64,000 nt of DNA from Acetobacter oryzifermentans (GCF_001628715.1 NZ_CP011120.1:496001-560000), one strand, 5' to 3'. Counted from the stretch's first letter, positions 36,880-45,937 are shown. The notes: generated from the sequence alone by a model not told the origin. A program made the numbers and translations.

Positions 36880-36944
36880 GCGTTTTTACACGTGCCCGTG
36901 CAGCCATACAGACATATGCTGCGGTAGCGCGTTTGTAAAAATGC
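36880..36944. repeat. Nested inverted repeat between convergent btuD and GH20 genes
   Basis: GCGTTTTTACA at 36880-36890 and TGTAAAAATGC at 36934-36944 pair over 11 positions with one G-U/A-C type mismatch, enclosing GCAGC (36900-36904) and GCTGC (36918-36922). It sits exactly between two convergent stops and may form a two-way terminator, though no U-tract follows it. Confidence 0.5.
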
Positions 36945-36948
36945 GTTC

Positions 36949-39198
36949 TTAGGGCAGGGTTAATCCGCCTTCACGCGTTACCAAGGCTTCCACACCCGGT
37001 ACAATACGCTGGATTAAATCCCCCGCAGGTTGGGGCGTATTGGTGACAACATGGATGGAGGATGAAGCTGCAATGTCCTTGCGCGCTGCATCCAATGTTT
37101 CCCGCGCCTGTTCACGCCATCCGGGTGTGCGCTCTGTACCCAGTGCCGCCAGCCCGGCACGGGCAAGGGCGGCCAACCGGGTAGATGCCGCTAGTGCGGG
37201 TGTAAGCGCAGCATGGCGGGCTGCAACCTGATGAAACGCGGCATCATTATCCGCCCAGATGGTGAGTTGCCGTTCCAGCTCTGGCTTGAGTTCCACCTTG
37301 CCGTTTACAAAGGCAGCAGCCTCGGCATTAAACCTTTCAGCCTCAAAGCTATCTGGGCTGGCAATGTCTGATGGGGTGTTTAAATCCTGTTCCGTGGCCG
37401 TTTGCTTATGGCGGATTTGTAAAAATTCGTGGTTATGGGCGTAATTGCGTACGGGGGAAACAGCACTTAGCAGCACACGCGGGGCTTGTGTTTCACCCGC
37501 GGCAAGGCGGTCTAGCAGGGCATCGGCATCTTCGCGGCTTTTCAGGCCCATAAGATCCAGTTTATCCTGAGTCATCGCCAGCCTGCCATACAGGGTTTGA
37601 GGCACGCAGTTTTGTGGGGTAGACCAAAACCGCTCCGCCACGGCGGCCATGCGGGGCCATAGGCGGGCATCCAGCATGTCTTCATCCACCACTTCTGTCC
37701 ACAATGCGCCTTCGGCCCCCAGTATCAGGGTTTTTTGCTGCTTTGTTAGCGGGGGTACGGGGGCATCGGGTTTGGTGTCTGTGGGGGTGGCAATGGTGCC
37801 GCCGGGGCCAGTTGTTTGGGCTGCGGCCTGTGCCTCTGCGGCATCCTTGCGGGTGTCTAGCGGGTCTGTCTCATAATAGGCGGAGGCAGGCAGCAGCCTA
37901 TCCAGATAATATGGGCCAGACACCACCACGGGCAGGCCTGCCTCTGCGGCTTTTACTGTGTTGGCTGGGCCGCGCCAGCTTTCTATAATGGTGTGGGGCG
38001 GCACATTGGCTGCCAGAATCTCATCCCACCCCATAACGGTTTTGCCATCGGCTTTGAGCATTTGCGCCACGCGGTTTGTAAAACTGGCTTGCAAATCAGC
38101 CGGTGTGGCAAAATGATGCGCCTGCATGTAGCGCGCAATGCGGGGTGTCAGTGTCCATTGTTTGGCCACCACCTCATCCCCACCAATATGGAATACGGGA
38201 TCTGGAAACAGGGCGGACATTTCAGCATACAGCTCACGCACAAAACTGTAGGTGGCGGGGTTTGTGGGGTCTAGCGCCGCGCGGTTGATCTCGGCACGGT
38301 CTGTTGTGTTCATGGGTAGGACAGAGGCGTATTGTGGGTAGGCCAGCAGCATGGCAAAGCTGTGCCCCGGCGTATCAAATTCCGGCACAATGCGAATGCC
38401 TCTTTCTGCTGCATATTGCACCAGATTACGGATTTCGGCCTGCGTGTAATATTGCCCGTGGCTGCTGATTTTTTGCAGGCGCGGGTAACGCCTGCTTTCT
38501 ACCCGAAATGCCGCGCCATCTGAAAGATGCAGGTGCAGTACATTCAGTTTTACCATTTCCATGGCATCAAGCTGCCGCTCAATAGTGGGGATGGACATAA
38601 AGTGGCGGCTTACATCCAGCATCAGCCCGCGCCATGCAAAGCGTGGGCTATCCTGAATATGCGCCTGCGCCATAACCGGGCCTGTGGCCTCACGCCGTAC
38701 AAGCTGCACAATGCTGGCCAAACCATGCAGCACACCGGCAGGGCCTTGCGCCGTTAGGGTTATGCCATCTGGCCCCACATCCAGCATATAATCCTCCCGC
38801 ATGGTGGGGGCGGGAAAACTGGCCTCACGCGCATACTGAATGTGGATGGGAAAAGTGTTTTGGTCTTTTCCCTTTTTTGCATTTTCTACATAAACCTCTT
38901 GCCCGGCCACTACGCTCATGCGGTTTGCAAAGCGTTGCATGGCGCGGGTTAAAAGCGGGGTAGGGGGGCTTTGCCAGATAACCTGCCATTGGGCAGGCAA
39001 GGCAAAAGCAGATCCATCCGTTTGCAGCGTACTGGGTGCGGGCATGATAACTGGCGGCTGCGGTGCGTTAAACACCGCGGGCTGCGCAGTATCTGCTCTG
39101 GCAGGGGCAAGGTTTGCGCCAAAACCTGCCAGCACACCTACGGCGCACCCGGCGGCCAGCACACGTAAGCCAGTGCGGATGGAAAACCCCTTTATCAT
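36949..39198 (-). CDS. Secreted GH20 beta-N-acetylhexosaminidase
   Basis: A 749-residue exported glycosidase: a signal peptide of about 35 residues (MIKGFSIRTGLRVLAAGCAV), a GH20b N-terminal domain (about 60-180) and a TIM-barrel GH20 catalytic domain starting near FAWRGLMLDVSRHF. The catalytic pair is D341-E342 in FHIGGDEV. A C-terminal helical region of about 180 residues follows. It releases terminal GlcNAc (or GalNAc) from chitin-like or peptidoglycan fragments. The ATG at 39198 overlaps the kinase stop by four bases; the frame continues to 39246 inside the kinase gene. Its partners in the operon point to amino-sugar salvage. Confidence 0.9.
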   Translation of the reverse strand: MIKGFSIRTGLRVLAAGCAVGVLAGFGANLAPARADTAQPAVFNAPQPPVIMPAPSTLQTDGSAFALPAQWQVIWQSPPTPLLTRAMQRFANRMSVVAGQEVYVENAKKGKDQNTFPIHIQYAREASFPAPTMREDYMLDVGPDGITLTAQGPAGVLHGLASIVQLVRREATGPVMAQAHIQDSPRFAWRGLMLDVSRHFMSIPTIERQLDAMEMVKLNVLHLHLSDGAAFRVESRRYPRLQKISSHGQYYTQAEIRNLVQYAAERGIRIVPEFDTPGHSFAMLLAYPQYASVLPMNTTDRAEINRAALDPTNPATYSFVRELYAEMSALFPDPVFHIGGDEVVAKQWTLTPRIARYMQAHHFATPADLQASFTNRVAQMLKADGKTVMGWDEILAANVPPHTIIESWRGPANTVKAAEAGLPVVVSGPYYLDRLLPASAYYETDPLDTRKDAAEAQAAAQTTGPGGTIATPTDTKPDAPVPPLTKQQKTLILGAEGALWTEVVDEDMLDARLWPRMAAVAERFWSTPQNCVPQTLYGRLAMTQDKLDLMGLKSREDADALLDRLAAGETQAPRVLLSAVSPVRNYAHNHEFLQIRHKQTATEQDLNTPSDIASPDSFEAERFNAEAAAFVNGKVELKPELERQLTIWADNDAAFHQVAARHAALTPALAASTRLAALARAGLAALGTERTPGWREQARETLDAARKDIAASSSIHVVTNTPQPAGDLIQRIVPGVEALVTREGGLTLP

Positions 39199-40181
39199 GC
39201 AATCGCCTTTCCGTGTGTGAGATTGCGGGCAAGTTGGCAGATCCATGTGGCATCACTATGCCATCCGGCCAGTTCTGCTGCTTTTAATACCGCACCACCA
39301 ATAGGGGGCAGTGTAGCGGGGTGCGGTTTTGTGCCCAACAGGGATGTGACGGTTTGCAGCACAACGGGGTTGTGCATCACGCTGCCGCCGTAGCTCCACG
39401 CCAAAGGCAGAGGAGAAGGCGGCAGGTTGCTTACCTGTTTGGCCGTTGCGTGGGCCAGTTCTGCCAGATGTCCGCCAGCGGCACGCAGTAGGGCTATGGC
39501 GTATGTTTCTTTATTCTGGGCCAATGTGTGTACGGTTGCGGCTACATCGCCCACGGCGGAACGCGGGTGCGTGCGGGTGCGCAGCCATTCTCGCAGGGCG
39601 TCTGGTGCGGTGGGGCCTGTGGTGGGCAGGTTCAGGCTAAGGAGCAACGCTTGCGCAAAAGCGGCAAAAGGCACGGAAGGATCATCCAGATACCGCGTGG
39701 CATAGCCTAGCGCTTTGCGGCCTATCCAGTAACCGCCGCCTTCATCCCCCAAAAGCCAGCCCCAGCCACCAGCGCGTGCTGTTTGCCCGTTTGCCCCCAC
39801 CGCCATGGCGACAGACCCGGTACCCGCCAACACAAACACCCCCGCTTGGCCCGCAAAGGCGGCGCGGTGTGCGGTTTCCACATCATTTTCTAACCACAGC
39901 CGCACATTGGGGCCAAGGGCTGCGCGGGCCACCTGTTCCTGCTGGGCGGAGGAAGGGCGTGCGGTATCATACCCTGCCATGCCCAGCACGGCAGATTGCA
40001 AAGTGGTGCGTGGCATTTGTGCCAGAAGGTGGCGCAGGTTTTCGGCCCATTCTGGCCTATCAAATGGGTTGCAACCGGGGCCAGTAGCCTGCGCCAGTAC
40101 GGTGGCATCTGGTGCTATTACCACCGCACGCGTATGGGTGCCGCCGCCATCCAGCGCCAGAATGGTGGGGTGGGCGGCCAT
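39195..40181 (-). CDS. BadF/BadG-type amino-sugar kinase (GlcNAc or MurNAc kinase)
   Basis: A 328-residue ATPase of the BcrAD/BadFG fold that includes eukaryote-type N-acetylglucosamine kinase and bacterial MurK. LALDGGGTHTRAVV near the N-terminus is the phosphate-1 motif, VLAGTGSVAMAV the adenosine or second phosphate region, and GWGWLLGDEGGGYWIG the conserved substrate-site segment. The gene lies directly after murQ (one-base overlap TAATG) and before the GH20 gene. If it phosphorylates MurNAc, the product is the MurQ substrate; if GlcNAc, it serves the hexosaminidase product; MurK is known to do both. The substrate cannot be settled from sequence. The frame stays open to 40250 but the ATG at 40181 gives the family start. 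Confidence 0.85.
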   Translation of the reverse strand: MAAHPTILALDGGGTHTRAVVIAPDATVLAQATGPGCNPFDRPEWAENLRHLLAQMPRTTLQSAVLGMAGYDTARPSSAQQEQVARAALGPNVRLWLENDVETAHRAAFAGQAGVFVLAGTGSVAMAVGANGQTARAGGWGWLLGDEGGGYWIGRKALGYATRYLDDPSVPFAAFAQALLLSLNLPTTGPTAPDALREWLRTRTHPRSAVGDVAATVHTLAQNKETYAIALLRAAGGHLAELAHATAKQVSNLPPSPLPLAWSYGGSVMHNPVVLQTVTSLLGTKPHPATLPPIGGAVLKAAELAGWHSDATWICQLARNLTHGKAIA

Positions 40182-41113
40182 TAGGCTGAGGCCTCTGCGG
40201 GGATTTTTGCCGCAATACGCGCCAGAGCCTTGCGCAAATGTCCGCCACACAACGTTAAAAGCTGCCGGGCCTGCGGAACATCCAACCCGTGGCGCAGTAG
40301 TACAGCCAGCTTGATACTGCCGTTGGCGTGTTGCAGGGCATCTTCTGCCTGCGCTTGTGTGCAGCCCGTAAGATGGCGCAACATGCGGTGTGCGCGCCGC
40401 ACCAGCTTGGCGTTAACAATACGCATATCTACCATCTGCCCGCGCCATGTATGGCCCAAGCGGATCATCAACGTGGTGGACAGCAGATTAAGGGTTACTT
40501 TTTGCGCCGTACCGGCCTTCATACGGGTGGAGCCTGCCACCACTTCTGGCCCGGTTTGGATCAGCACCGGGTATTCAGTATTCAAAAGGCGTGTGTTTGG
40601 GCTGCATGACATACCAATGCACAGACTGCCTGCACCCTTGGCAGTTTCCAGCGCAGCGCAGGTATAAGGCGTGCCACCGCTGGCCGCCACGCCAATAACA
40701 ACATCCTGCGCGGTGGGGGCATGGGCATTTATGGCGCGGCGGGCTTCGGCTTCATCATCTTCTGCCCCTTCAACGGGGTTAAATAGCGCGGCATCACCGC
40801 CTGCCAGCATGAGCACCAGCCGCTCAGCAGGCCAACCATAGGTGGGAATAAGCTCTACCCCATCTTGCAACCCAATACGGCCCGATGTGCCTGCGCCCAC
40901 GTAAAACAGGCGGCCTCCGGCCTCTAACCGCGGTACGGCGGCTGTAATGGCGGCTTCCAGTTGCGGCAGGGCGGATTTTACAGCGGCAACGGCCCCAAGC
41001 TGGCTTTCCAGCAGGGCTTCCAGCACCGTGCCTGTAGGCCATATGTCCAGATCTGTGTAGCGGGCATCCAGCGTTTCTGTATGGGCAAGCGGAACAGAGG
41101 CAGGCTGGAGCAT
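40181..41113 (-). CDS. murQ: N-acetylmuramic acid 6-phosphate etherase
   Basis: A 310-residue SIS-domain enzyme that removes the lactyl ether of MurNAc-6-phosphate to give GlcNAc-6-phosphate and lactate, a core step of peptidoglycan recycling. The N-terminal TETLDARYTDLDIWPTGTVL is diagnostic, the sugar-phosphate site is FYVGAGTSGRIGLQDGVELI, and GPEVVAGSTRMKAGTAQKVT is the third conserved segment. It lies 22 bases after the sodium symporter gene and overlaps the kinase gene by one base. No murP-type PTS gene is present. Confidence 0.95.
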   Translation of the reverse strand: MLQPASVPLAHTETLDARYTDLDIWPTGTVLEALLESQLGAVAAVKSALPQLEAAITAAVPRLEAGGRLFYVGAGTSGRIGLQDGVELIPTYGWPAERLVLMLAGGDAALFNPVEGAEDDEAEARRAINAHAPTAQDVVIGVAASGGTPYTCAALETAKGAGSLCIGMSCSPNTRLLNTEYPVLIQTGPEVVAGSTRMKAGTAQKVTLNLLSTTLMIRLGHTWRGQMVDMRIVNAKLVRRAHRMLRHLTGCTQAQAEDALQHANGSIKLAVLLRHGLDVPQARQLLTLCGGHLRKALARIAAKIPAEASA

Positions 41114-41135
41114 AACTGGAACCCTTTGTATAAAA

Positions 41136-42602
41136 CTAATGGCGTATTTTCTTTTGTATCACATAGCGCAGGCCGACCAGTCCAAACAGTGTGATCATGC
41201 CCAGCACAATCAGCCAGACAAAAGCCAGCGGTTTGCCGTGGGGGTGCAGATACATCATGGCCAGCACCATAAGCGGTATGCTCAGGCCAAAGGCGGGGGC
41301 CAATATGCGCGCCTTTAGGCCCGGCCATGCCATGCCCGCTATAAAGCTGGCCAGCATGGGGCCATACCCACATGCGGCAATAGAAAGCCCAACCAGCACG
41401 GCAGATTGGCTGCCCTGTGCAAACATGCCCGCACACACCACCAATGCCACAGCCCAGAACAAGGTAACAACCCGTGCAAACCCAAGGCCGGAAAGGCCAA
41501 GTTTGCGGGCCGCCCATGCGCAGGGGGCTGCAAAATCTCCCATTGTGGCGGCTGTCATGGCGGAAAGCGTGGCGGAGAGAGACCCCATAGTGGCTGCCAG
41601 TACGCCAGCCAGCATCAGCCCCCGTAAGCCGGAGGGCAGTTCCTGCGCGATATAGGCGGGAAAAATGGCATCTGGCGTGGCAAATCCAGCGTGATGCAAG
41701 GTGGCCCCACCATGATGCACCCATAGCAGCACGCCCACGCCAGAAAGCAGCGCAAACAAAAGGCCCACTCCCACAGCGCTGCCCATAAGGGCCAGCCGTG
41801 CATCACGCAGGCAGCGGGCCGCCAATACGCGCTGTACCATAAGCTGATCTGTTCCGTGCGAGGCTACAGAAAGCACCGTGCCGCCCAAAAGAGCCGCCAG
41901 TGGCGTAAAGGAACTGGTGAAAGGTGGCGTATGGTTCAAAAACAAATCAAACCGCCCCGCAGCATATAGTGTGTGCAGCACACCCGGAGGGGCTACCTGC
42001 CACAGCAGGGCAAGGCAGGCGGCAGAGCCAAACAGATACAGCCCGAACTGAATACTGTCTGACCACACAACAGCGCGCAGGCCACCGCACAGCGTATAAA
42101 ACAGCGTAACCAGCATAATACCGCCCAGCAATGCAGCATGGGGCAGGCCCATATGTGCGGCATCCAACATAGCCGCCAGAGGCAACATGCCTGCAAACAG
42201 ACGTACAGCTTCCGCCAGCAAGCGTGTGATTAAAAATGTAGAGGACGCCATACGTTGCATTGAAGCGCCAAAGCGCTGGCCCAGCCAATCATACGCGCTG
42301 AGCATTTTGCCTGATTGATAAAGGGGCAGAAACTTCCAGGCCACAATGGCGCGGCCTATCAGATACCCAAGGGCCAACCCCACAAAAACCATGCCGCTGC
42401 CATAGGCAATGCCGGGCACGCTGATAAGCGTAAGGGTAGAGGTTTCTGTTGCTACAAGGGAAAGGCAGAGTGCCCACCACGGCAGATCACCATGCCCTTC
42501 AAGGTATGCTGTGGCGGAGGTTTGGCGGCCAGCAAGCCCCAGCGCCAGAAGGGGCAGGGCTGTAAGGTACGCCAGCATGACCAGCAGATCGGCAAATGTC
42601 AT
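41136..42602 (-). CDS. Sodium:solute symporter (SSS family)
   Basis: A 488-residue inner-membrane symporter with about 13 hydrophobic segments. Typical SSS features are the early ATETSTLTLISVPGIAYG element, LGYLIGRAIVAWKFLPLYQSG, QFGLYLFGSA and ASHGTDQLMVQRVLAARCLR, the conserved Na+-site region. It would bring a sugar, amino sugar or related compound into the cell with Na+. It is the first gene of the leftward set symporter-murQ-kinase-GH20 (gap of 22 bases to murQ), so MurNAc, GlcNAc or a disaccharide are the most reasonable substrates. This is inferred from context only. Confidence 0.87.
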   Translation of the reverse strand: MTFADLLVMLAYLTALPLLALGLAGRQTSATAYLEGHGDLPWWALCLSLVATETSTLTLISVPGIAYGSGMVFVGLALGYLIGRAIVAWKFLPLYQSGKMLSAYDWLGQRFGASMQRMASSTFLITRLLAEAVRLFAGMLPLAAMLDAAHMGLPHAALLGGIMLVTLFYTLCGGLRAVVWSDSIQFGLYLFGSAACLALLWQVAPPGVLHTLYAAGRFDLFLNHTPPFTSSFTPLAALLGGTVLSVASHGTDQLMVQRVLAARCLRDARLALMGSAVGVGLLFALLSGVGVLLWVHHGGATLHHAGFATPDAIFPAYIAQELPSGLRGLMLAGVLAATMGSLSATLSAMTAATMGDFAAPCAWAARKLGLSGLGFARVVTLFWAVALVVCAGMFAQGSQSAVLVGLSIAACGYGPMLASFIAGMAWPGLKARILAPAFGLSIPLMVLAMMYLHPHGKPLAFVWLIVLGMITLFGLVGLRYVIQKKIRH

Positions 42603-42878
42603 ATCTGGCGTAAGGGTTTTGGCATGATAGGGCGACGCTAAAAACTATTTTGGAAGAAGAAACAGTGCCAGCGTAGTTTTGCCACCATGAAAGATCAACA
42701 GCTTAGGCGCATGATTTCTTGCGTGGGAACTGGAGAAAAGGGCCGCCTTGGCGTGAGATGAAATTATCAGGCACCATATCTGCCTGTCCGGTTTGGCCAT
42801 GTATGGGTTTGTGGCGCTGTTCCAGAACAGAATCACGCTGTTTTTTACAGGTAGGGGTTTGATGTTATGCGGCTATAA

Positions 42879-43964
42879 TTATGGCAAACAATCTATGTCC
42901 TTTATGAAGGAAGCAAGCTTGACCTGACTGTTAATATCCAGACGAGTAAAAGCCTCCTTAATAGTTTGTCTGGCTGTGCCTTCAGTAATATTAAGCGTTT
43001 TAGCTATCTCCTTTACAGGAAGCCCATTGGCAATCATGCAAGAAATTTTGGATTGTGCAGGAGAAAGAAAGAAGTTTTTAAGTATTTTTTCTGTATTCTT
43101 ATTGATATGGCAATCATGAATAATAAGGAACTTTGGGAAAAGAAGAGAAATATCCTGATTGTTTTTTTTAATGTTGTTGAAAAAGCCGATTTTCGCAATA
43201 AATTTTTTCTGTGATTTTGTTGAGAACGTAACATATGTATCTTTTTCAGTGGAGTTTAACAATTTTTCTATTTTTATTTTAGAATCTTCATACTTATTTT
43301 TGATTCTATTGTTTATAATAAAAATACCATATTGTTCCATATCTATCATCTTATGGTTTGCAAATAAAATATTGTTTTGTTTATCAAAAATGGCAATAGC
43401 ATACGGCATATTGTCGATAAGGCATTGAAAGCAATCTTTTGTGTTTTTGTTATAATAGAAGTTATCCCCTATATTTATAGCCTGTATAATATGGGGAATA
43501 AGCGTGATCAGCTTTTTTTTGGATGTTGAAAGGGTATCGGCTGGGGCGTCGATTGGGTTTTGTATGGATAAAAGAAATTTTTTACCGCGAAAATTTTCAA
43601 AAAGGCAATTCTGTAGCCTGCGGACGCCAAAATCTTTGAGATATTCCTGATAAAATGGAGAGTGATCAAGCTCCTTATCTGTTAGAAAACTATCGTCTAT
43701 ATAACAAAAATCTCCGGGCATACTTTGGGGTTTGTATGATCTTAGCGGAGATTTTCCGCTCCATTGAGAGTAATAAAGTAAGTCAGATTCTTCGTTTTTG
43801 CTGCTTCCATAACGCCATTGAACACAATCCGGGTCTAAAGGAACCAGTGCTGCCCCACTTTCATTGCTGCCGTTACAGTATTCTGCAATAGTGGCGAGTG
43901 ATTTTTTCCATAGACTTCTATTGTCAATAGTTGCGTATATATTTTTTATTATTTCTGAAAGCAT
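42879..43964 (-). CDS. LuxR-type transcriptional regulator, AT-rich
   Basis: A 361-residue protein with a C-terminal LuxR/GerE helix-turn-helix (about residues 298-360): LSPAQSKISCMIANGLPVKE, then IAKTLNITEGTARQTIKEAF. The N-terminal 290 residues show no recognised domain; a segment near 180-215 (CLIDNMPYAIAIFDKQNNIL) looks like a PAS fold. The gene is strikingly AT-rich with many Lys, Asn and Ile codons, unlike the GC-rich genes on its left, a strong hint of horizontal transfer. No good Shine-Dalgarno is seen. A perfect 9-base-arm dyad lies 18 bases upstream of its ATG, and a Hint-domain gene is divergent from it. Confidence 0.82.
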   Translation of the reverse strand: MLSEIIKNIYATIDNRSLWKKSLATIAEYCNGSNESGAALVPLDPDCVQWRYGSSKNEESDLLYYSQWSGKSPLRSYKPQSMPGDFCYIDDSFLTDKELDHSPFYQEYLKDFGVRRLQNCLFENFRGKKFLLSIQNPIDAPADTLSTSKKKLITLIPHIIQAINIGDNFYYNKNTKDCFQCLIDNMPYAIAIFDKQNNILFANHKMIDMEQYGIFIINNRIKNKYEDSKIKIEKLLNSTEKDTYVTFSTKSQKKFIAKIGFFNNIKKNNQDISLLFPKFLIIHDCHINKNTEKILKNFFLSPAQSKISCMIANGLPVKEIAKTLNITEGTARQTIKEAFTRLDINSQVKLASFIKDIDCLP

Positions 43965-43981
43965 GTCTGTGAATATCCATT

Positions 43982-44002
43982 TTTGAGTAATACTTACTCA
44001 AA
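43982..44002. promoter_or_regulatory. Perfect dyad upstream of the LuxR-type gene
   Basis: TTTGAGTAA at 43982-43990 and TTACTCAAA at 43994-44002 are perfect 9-base inverted arms separated by three bases. The site is 18 bases from the ATG of the LuxR-type regulator and in the gap it shares with the Hint-protein gene. Size and symmetry fit a dimeric LuxR-type operator. Confidence 0.6.
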
Positions 44003-44061
44003 GAGTACACGGTTGCCCTCAACGGCACGCGCACAATAAGTTAATGCGATACAAACGCAAT

Positions 44062-44075
44062 ATACCATTTGGTAT
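44062..44075. promoter_or_regulatory. Second dyad in the LuxR/Hint intergenic gap
   Basis: ATACCA at 44062-44067 and TGGTAT at 44070-44075 form 6-base arms around TT. A related CCATATGG occurs at 44099-44106, 67 bases before the Hint-protein ATG. These may be further operator sites for the divergent genes. Confidence 0.4.
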
Positions 44076-44172
44076 GATTATTTTTTTTCAAACACACCCC
44101 ATATGGTAGTGGATGATATTTTCCAAACAAAGCGTAATCGGCGCAGGAAAACCATGTAAAAGGGCACAACAA

Positions 44173-45867
44173 ATGGCTGAGTCGATTATCTTTAAGCCGA
44201 TCAACGGAAGTCAGTCGGTTATCGAGCCAGACAGCAACGGCGTTATCAGCATTAATGAATCTGGAAATATTACTGGAACGCAGTATGTTGCGCCGGGCAT
44301 TCCGGTTTCTGATGCGAATGCATCAACTACAGGCACTATTTCTATAACTAATAATGCTGTTGTTACAGCAACTAGCTGGAATGTTGGGGAAGCGTCCGGT
44401 AGCACTGCAACAGTTACCGTTTCAGATGGTGCATCATTAACGCTTGATAACTCAGATAAAATTGCAACAGGTTCCACCGTTGTGGTTGGCAATGGTGGCA
44501 CGCTTTTGTTGGATGGTGTTTCTTCCAACGTGCCGGGGCAGATCCAATTTTCCGGCGGCAATGGAACAATCGAAGTCGGGGCTGGTACAAACCTGACTAT
44601 TATTCAGTATATCACCAACATTTCTGTAAACGATACCATTGTGCTGGATGGTACAGTTGCAGATGGTGTTACGTATAAAGATGGTGTGTATACCCTTACA
44701 GATAATGGCCAGCCCATTCAGGGCACAGCATCCTTTCAGTTGCCTGCTGCTAATGAAGGCTCCACTTTTACGGTTACAAACGTAGATGGCAAAACCTATC
44801 TGAATGCCACTACTGTTGTTTGCTTTCTTGCTGGCAGCATGATCCGCACTTCCGAAGGGGATGTTGCGGTGGAAGATATCCAGATTGGTGATCAGGTTGT
44901 TACGTTCGATTGGAAAAACAACAAAGACATCACGCGTCCGGTTGTATGGGTTGGCAAGGCGCATGCCGTGGTGCGCGCAGGTCTGCCGGATGATGAGGCA
45001 GGCTACCCGGTGCGTATTCTTAAAGATGCCATTGCAGATGGCGTGCCCTACAAGGATATGCTGATTACCGCAGAACATTGCTTGTTCTTTGATGGCAAGT
45101 TTGTGCCAGTGCGGATGTTGGTAAATGGTGTATCCATTTTTTACGATAAGTCTATTCTCTCTTATGATTACTACCATGTAGAAACAGCACAGCATTCGGT
45201 TATTACTGCCGATGGTATGCTCACAGAAAGCTATCTGGATACGGGCAACCGTGCGTCTTTCCGTCAGGAAGGCAAGGTGGCAACCCTGCGCGGCGCTGTG
45301 CGGAACTGGACAAAAGATGCAGGCGCTCCACTTTGTGTGGATCGCGCTTTTGTTGAACCCCTGTTCTACAAGCTAGAAGCGCGTGAAAACAGTGTAACTG
45401 GGTGCCATGTGCCAGTAGAACAGACTGTTATGGTCACAGATTCCAACCTGCATCTGGTTACGCAGGCAGGGGCAATTATTCGGCCAGTGCGGCAGGATGG
45501 CCAGCGTTACAGCTTTATGCTGCCTGCTCATACGCAGTCTGTGCGCATTGTCTCCCGCGCCAGCCGCCCGGCTGATGTTATCGGGCCGTTTGTGGATGAT
45601 AGGCGCCAGATGGGCGTAGCTGTGGCGGATGTGCATTTTATCACAGCCAAAAACTTGCATACCATTACAGCGCATCTTCAGGCGGAAAAGCCCGAAGGCT
45701 GGCATGATACCGATTGGACAGATTGCGCATGGACAAACGGCAACGCCGTGCTGCCTATGGGTGATTTTACCAAAGGTAAAATGGGCCTTCTGTCCATGAC
45801 CATTCGTGCCGCCGGGCCTTACCTGCTGCATGAGGCAGACCAAAAAGCACAGGTTTTTTCTGCCTGA
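44173..45867 (+). CDS. Hint-domain protein with beta-solenoid-like N-terminus (paralogue A)
   Basis: A 564-residue protein. Residues 1-215 are rich in G, T, N, S and V with short repeats of the form TxSITNNAVVTATSW and TVTVSDGASLTLDN, typical of parallel beta-solenoid surface proteins. At C217 a Hint_2-type (Hedgehog/intein-like) domain begins: VCFLAGSMIRTSEGDVAVED, followed by TFDWKNN and the downstream ITAEHCLFFDGKFVPVRMLV and TESYLDTGNRASFRQ elements. The C-terminal about 150 residues (with VDDRRQMGVAVADVHF) are shared with paralogue B. Hint domains can self-cleave at the leading cysteine. No classical signal peptide is seen. The ATG at 44173 has AAGGG ten bases upstream; the frame is open from 44113. 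Role unknown. Confidence 0.85.
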   Translation: MAESIIFKPINGSQSVIEPDSNGVISINESGNITGTQYVAPGIPVSDANASTTGTISITNNAVVTATSWNVGEASGSTATVTVSDGASLTLDNSDKIATGSTVVVGNGGTLLLDGVSSNVPGQIQFSGGNGTIEVGAGTNLTIIQYITNISVNDTIVLDGTVADGVTYKDGVYTLTDNGQPIQGTASFQLPAANEGSTFTVTNVDGKTYLNATTVVCFLAGSMIRTSEGDVAVEDIQIGDQVVTFDWKNNKDITRPVVWVGKAHAVVRAGLPDDEAGYPVRILKDAIADGVPYKDMLITAEHCLFFDGKFVPVRMLVNGVSIFYDKSILSYDYYHVETAQHSVITADGMLTESYLDTGNRASFRQEGKVATLRGAVRNWTKDAGAPLCVDRAFVEPLFYKLEARENSVTGCHVPVEQTVMVTDSNLHLVTQAGAIIRPVRQDGQRYSFMLPAHTQSVRIVSRASRPADVIGPFVDDRRQMGVAVADVHFITAKNLHTITAHLQAEKPEGWHDTDWTDCAWTNGNAVLPMGDFTKGKMGLLSMTIRAAGPYLLHEADQKAQVFSA

Positions 45868-45887
45868 TTTTAAAAGTTAAGGGCAAT

Positions 45888-45924
45888 AACAGGCTCTACC
45901 TCTACCGGGGTGGGGCCTGTTTTA
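45888..45924 (+). terminator. Terminator after Hint-protein A
   Basis: AACAGGC at 45888-45894 pairs with GCCTGTT at 45915-45921 around a 20-base loop, followed by TTTTAT. It ends the rightward Hint-protein gene just before the convergent photolyase. Confidence 0.6.
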
Positions 45925-45937
45925 TAATGATCGCGTG

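Noticed and set aside
42817..42830. CTGTTC/GAACAG palindrome as a LexA site
   Set aside because: The spacing (CTGT-N6-ACAG) does not match known LexA boxes, and it is not in front of a repair gene.
42645..42836. Short minus-strand frame (62 residues) after the symporter gene
   Set aside because: No ribosome-binding site and no recognisable sequence; the gap also holds a small palindrome (CTGTTC/GAACAG at 42817-42830) with no T-run, so I list neither.
44452..45195. Minus-strand open frame (247 residues) over Hint-protein A
   Set aside because: Antisense shadow of a gene with clear Hint motifs.
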